Source: Alphaproteobacteria bacterium (lineage in GTDB: Bacteria; Pseudomonadota; Alphaproteobacteria; JANQMY01). From it: a stretch of 64,000 nt of DNA. Both the position numbers and the translations under genes were made by a program. Positions 61,400 through 64,000 of the stretch are shown piece after piece. A model generated the notes under the pieces. It was given only the letters and a program-made list of their open reading frames with translations, ran no database searches and had not been told where the DNA came from. The stretch is taken from positions 124,001-188,000 of the forward strand of contig JANQPL010000007.1 in the NCBI GenBank assembly GCA_028289425.1, in the 5' to 3' direction. Every line of letters starts with the position of its first letter. Within the stretch, counting starts at the first letter, position 1.

Positions 61400-62622
61400 A
61401 GCGGCATGCTCTCCGCGGCAACCAGTTCTATCTCTGCATCGCTAAGTCCGATTTCCTTCAGTACTTGCCCGGTACTTTCACCCAACATTTCAGGGTCTGA
61501 CCGGACTTCCGCCGGCGATTGCTCAAACCGAACGGGATGCGCCATCGAAATATATTTGCCGGCATTCTTGTGATCGCGTTCTGTGAAGAATCCAACGCTT
61601 TTCAGGTGCGGTTCTTCCAGAACCTCATCGAGTTTGTTGTAGCGCATCGCCGGAATATTCAAGCTTCCCAGTAGTTCCAACCATTCATCGGTTGTCTTGG
61701 TGCCGGATACCTCTCGGATGATGGCATAAAGGTCGCCGATATTGTCCGTTCGCTGCTCATAAGTGGCGAATCGCGGATCATCCATCACGCCTGCACGCCC
61801 GCCAACTTCAAAGAATTGCGCCCACTGTTCGTCATTATACGGCACAATTGAAATGAAACCGTCTTTCGTCGGGTAGGGTTTTCTGTTCGGGTTAATCGAA
61901 CGGGTGTATCCCATGCCGCCGGTTGGGGGCAAAAAAGTTTTGCGATACAGATTTTCAACGAGATTGAACATTGTAAACGCCTCCAACATAGGCACTTCGA
62001 CGAACTGTCCTTGCCCCGTCCGCTCGCGATGAAAGAGTGCAGCGATTGTCGCGTAAGTGGCGTGAAGGCCGGCGGTCTTGTCGGCGACAATCGACGGAAC
62101 GTATTCCGGATCGCCGCCATCTCGCATAACGACCAGGTCGGCAAACCCCGACGCTGCTTGCACCAAATCATCATATGCCTGCCGGCCGCCATAAAGGCCT
62201 TGGGAGCCGTAGCCGACGCCATGCACATAGATGATATCCTTGTTGAGGGACTTCACCGATTCGTAGTCGAAGCCGAGCCGTTTGATCCCGCCACTTCTTA
62301 CGTTGTGAAAAAACACATCTGCAGTTTCCAGCAAGCGTGAAAATGCACGTTTCGAAGCAGGCTTACTTAAATCCAGTGTCACAGATCTCTTGTTGCGGTT
62401 GAGGGCCATGAACACGCCGCCCATACCCGGTGCCGGCGCTTTGCCTGCATGGCGCATGGTGTCCCCTTTGCCGGTCTCCACTTTTATGACTTCCGCGCCC
62501 ATATCGGCGAGAAGCATGGTCGCGTAGGGACCAAAAACGACGGTGCTCAGATCAACGATCTTTACACCAGACAAGGGGCCTTGTTGCGGGGCCGCACCAG
62601 TATGTTCTTTAGACTTTGCCAT
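61396..62622 (-). CDS. class III (CaiB/BaiF) CoA-transferase
   Basis: This 408-residue family III CoA-transferase has VKIVDLSTVVFGPYATMLLADMGAEVIKVE at the N-terminus, N-R-N-K-R-S-V-T-L-D-L, G-S-Q-G-L-Y and the interlocked-dimer C-terminal domain. The catalytic Asp of this family is expected near residue 170-185; D-D-L-V-Q-A-A-S-G lies about there. It moves CoA between organic acids, for example from succinyl-CoA or a side-chain acyl-CoA to a new substrate. BaiF, in bile-acid metabolism, is a relative. The ATG is preceded by TAACGGAG. The gene follows the Rieske oxygenase on the minus strand, but an intrinsic terminator lies between. Confidence 0.92.
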   Translation of the reverse strand: MAKSKEHTGAAPQQGPLSGVKIVDLSTVVFGPYATMLLADMGAEVIKVETGKGDTMRHAGKAPAPGMGGVFMALNRNKRSVTLDLSKPASKRAFSRLLETADVFFHNVRSGGIKRLGFDYESVKSLNKDIIYVHGVGYGSQGLYGGRQAYDDLVQAASGFADLVVMRDGGDPEYVPSIVADKTAGLHATYATIAALFHRERTGQGQFVEVPMLEAFTMFNLVENLYRKTFLPPTGGMGYTRSINPNRKPYPTKDGFISIVPYNDEQWAQFFEVGGRAGVMDDPRFATYEQRTDNIGDLYAIIREVSGTKTTDEWLELLGSLNIPAMRYNKLDEVLEEPHLKSVGFFTERDHKNAGKYISMAHPVRFEQSPAEVRSDPEMLGESTGQVLKEIGLSDAEIELVAAESMPL

Positions 62623-62696
62623 CTCCGTTACCTCACATGCGTGCGCGTCTTTGTTCGCTATCTTATTGCCAGTTCGTTCAATCCGCGAGGGCCAAA

Positions 62697-62724
62697 CAAA
62701 AAACGCTGCCCGTTAAGGGCAGCG
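62697..62724 (-). terminator. intrinsic terminator after Rieske oxygenase gene
   Basis: On the minus strand, CGCTGCCC and GGGCAGCG form a perfect 8-bp stem with a 5-base loop (62704-62724), followed by six T. It lies 36 bp past the oxygenase stop codon, so the CoA-transferase gene beyond it depends on read-through or its own promoter. Confidence 0.85.
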
Positions 62725-62760
62725 CATTGTGTCGGTTTGCGTCAACTGCAGGTCGGTCTG

Positions 62761-63774
62761 TCAGTAAACAGGATTGGGATAGAACTTGTCGAAGTGCTTC
62801 CTGATGAACGCATAGCGCGTCTTCTCGGCCTCACCAGTGAAAATGGGCCGAACGCGATACGTCATATTCTGCCAAATGTGGAAATCATTTCGGATCTGAA
62901 TGTGCTGGGCATCCATCATTTTTTTGGCAATACCGGTGGGCGTGTCTCCAGTGTCACCTGGTTCCTTGCTGTGCGTGACTGTACTGAAGAAGATGGCATT
63001 GTCTTCGTCAATCGGCGTCAAAACGGTTAAGTGGACGCAGATTCGACCGTCAATATTAAACCGTGCAATGCCAAGTGAAGCACCCCAGAAGAAATTATCA
63101 ATTTCTCCGTCAACCGGTCCGTTCGGTGTGAGCCACGTTGATTCTTTGCCGGCACCGAAGGTCATTAGCATCTTGTTGGTACAGAACGCGCCATCGACGA
63201 CATAGTCGGTGAATTCCGCATCGACGCCTGATCCGTGTACATAGGGAAAGTGATGGGGATCGGCACTGTTTTCCATCGGAAACTGCGGTTTCACCCTATG
63301 CGGACCGTCGACAGTCCAGTCAATTGGGTAATAATCTGCTTTGTCCCCAAGGAATGGCAATCCAGGCCATTCATAAGTGGGCGGACCGCCCGCATGGTCG
63401 TACCACATCATGATGATGCCGTCCGTCTCACGCACATACTTTGCATCTAATTTTGCGCTGATCGAGTGATCTTCCATATAGGGGATTCTGTGGATTGTCC
63501 CATCAGTGTTCCATTCCCACCCATGCCAAGGGCATTGAATTGTCTCGCCGCAAACTCGGCCGCCAAACTCTCCGGGGTGCCCAAGGTGTGCTCCCATATG
63601 CGGACAGAACGCATCAAGCGCACAAAGCTCACCAGATTCGGTTCGAAAGATCACGAGGTCCTGATTCAACCACTGTGCCGACTTTACCTCGCCTGATTTG
63701 ATTTCGGCTGAATACCCAATCTGATACCAACCTGTGGCAAAATCGGTGTATGGCCACCCCTTCATCTTACCCAT
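62761..63774 (-). CDS. Rieske non-haem iron oxygenase, KshA-like
   Basis: This 337-residue oxygenase subunit has a Rieske [2Fe-2S] domain with Cys57 and His59 in CPHMGAHLGH and Cys81 and His84 in CPWHGW. The catalytic domain carries NxxDxxHxxxxH as ENSADPHHFPYVH (Asp172, Fe ligands His175 and His180). The pattern and length fit the single-subunit KshA/DMO-like group, which includes 3-ketosteroid 9alpha-hydroxylase. Ring hydroxylation of a steroid or terpenoid is thus plausible. No reductase partner gene is present. I chose the ATG at 63774 (MGKMKGWPYTDF), with ACGGAG upstream; the frame opens at a TTG 25 codons earlier. An operator is 72 bp upstream. Confidence 0.9.
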   Translation of the reverse strand: MGKMKGWPYTDFATGWYQIGYSAEIKSGEVKSAQWLNQDLVIFRTESGELCALDAFCPHMGAHLGHPGEFGGRVCGETIQCPWHGWEWNTDGTIHRIPYMEDHSISAKLDAKYVRETDGIIMMWYDHAGGPPTYEWPGLPFLGDKADYYPIDWTVDGPHRVKPQFPMENSADPHHFPYVHGSGVDAEFTDYVVDGAFCTNKMLMTFGAGKESTWLTPNGPVDGEIDNFFWGASLGIARFNIDGRICVHLTVLTPIDEDNAIFFSTVTHSKEPGDTGDTPTGIAKKMMDAQHIQIRNDFHIWQNMTYRVRPIFTGEAEKTRYAFIRKHFDKFYPNPVY

Positions 63775-63845
63775 TATTGCGCTCCGTTTGTAATCCTTCG
63801 CACTTGGACCCCCAATTTCATGCGATAGTAGTCGATTACCAATTT

Positions 63846-63861
63846 TCAACTAAGTAGTCAA
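63846..63861. promoter_or_regulatory. TetR-type operator, Rieske promoter
   Basis: TCAACTAAGTAGTCAA matches the consensus. It lies 72 bp before the Rieske oxygenase start on the minus strand. Beyond it, up to the window end at 64000, no gene is seen. Confidence 0.68.
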
Positions 63862-64000
63862 TATTTTTGAAAGGGGAGTGTCTCTCGTAGACGATCAGCC
63901 GCACATGGGAGGCGTGTGGTTTCGGCCAAAATATGCGCCTGCGACGTTCCCATGACATAAACTTGCAATCTCGCGCGCCAGCGACGCTCTCAGTCCGTTT

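Noticed and set aside
1-64000. tRNA, rRNA, CRISPR, insertion sequence or prophage features
   Set aside because: No tRNA-like cloverleaf, no rRNA segment, no regularly spaced short repeats, and no transposase, integrase or phage gene was recognised on either strand.

Overview
This 64 kb window looks like a chromosomal catabolic region of an aerobic, moderately GC-rich Gram-negative bacterium. A proteobacterium is likely, perhaps an alphaproteobacterium of the sphingomonad type. That is suggested by the TonB-dependent receptor, the spinster-like MFS permease, the many GTG/TTG starts, and the repeated SDR, acyl-CoA dehydrogenase and SnoaL-like genes. Taxonomy is inferred from gene content only. 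There are 46 credible protein genes. I found no rRNA, tRNA, CRISPR array, insertion sequence or phage gene.

The gene set is what a bacterium needs to take up and oxidise a polycyclic isoprenoid, such as a sterol, bile acid or terpenoid, possibly as an ester, amide or glycoside. Left part (0-25 kb): nitroreductase, SDR, SCP2-type thiolase and crotonase on the minus strand; an AraC-type regulator (5.06 kb); type B carboxylesterase; single-chain acyl-CoA carboxylase; an acyl-CoA dehydrogenase pair; double hotdog dehydratase; MFE2-like SDR; TonB receptor; second carboxylesterase; large glycosidase-like protein and SDR. Middle (25-33.6 kb): one plus-strand run of MFS permease, CoA ligase, PhyH-like dioxygenase, HSL-type hydrolase, D-aminoacylase-like amidohydrolase and second CoA ligase. 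Right part (33.6-64 kb): alternating divergent blocks with two cytochromes P450, a second PhyH protein, two CaiC-like CoA ligases, SDRs, a molybdopterin oxidoreductase, a TetR regulator, a 6-oxocamphor-hydrolase-like crotonase, two aminoglycoside-phosphotransferase-fold kinases, crotonases, ALDH, Zn-ADH, a second acyl-CoA dehydrogenase pair, a class III CoA-transferase and a KshA-like Rieske oxygenase.

The most interesting signal is regulatory. (1) Six promoters between 3.8 and 24.8 kb carry a tandem element with half-site close to YGTCNNGNTTTGCC, repeated at exactly 22 bp. This is the expected geometry for an AraC-family activator, and such a regulator is encoded in the same region. (2) Nine intergenic 16-mers close to the palindrome TCRACYRNNYRGTYRA lie between 38.7 and 63.9 kb. 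They fall in most of the divergent gaps and just upstream of the only TetR gene. Two of them directly abut a TTGACA-N18-TTWAAT promoter. (3) A third motif containing ACTTTTGAG occurs upstream of the first gene and around the TonB receptor. Together these suggest two neighbouring regulons splitting uptake and side-chain degradation (AraC) from oxygenation and ring or side-chain completion (TetR). The assignment of regulators to sites is inference.

Start codons were chosen from ribosome binding sites and family alignment, so several differ from the longest possible reading frame.
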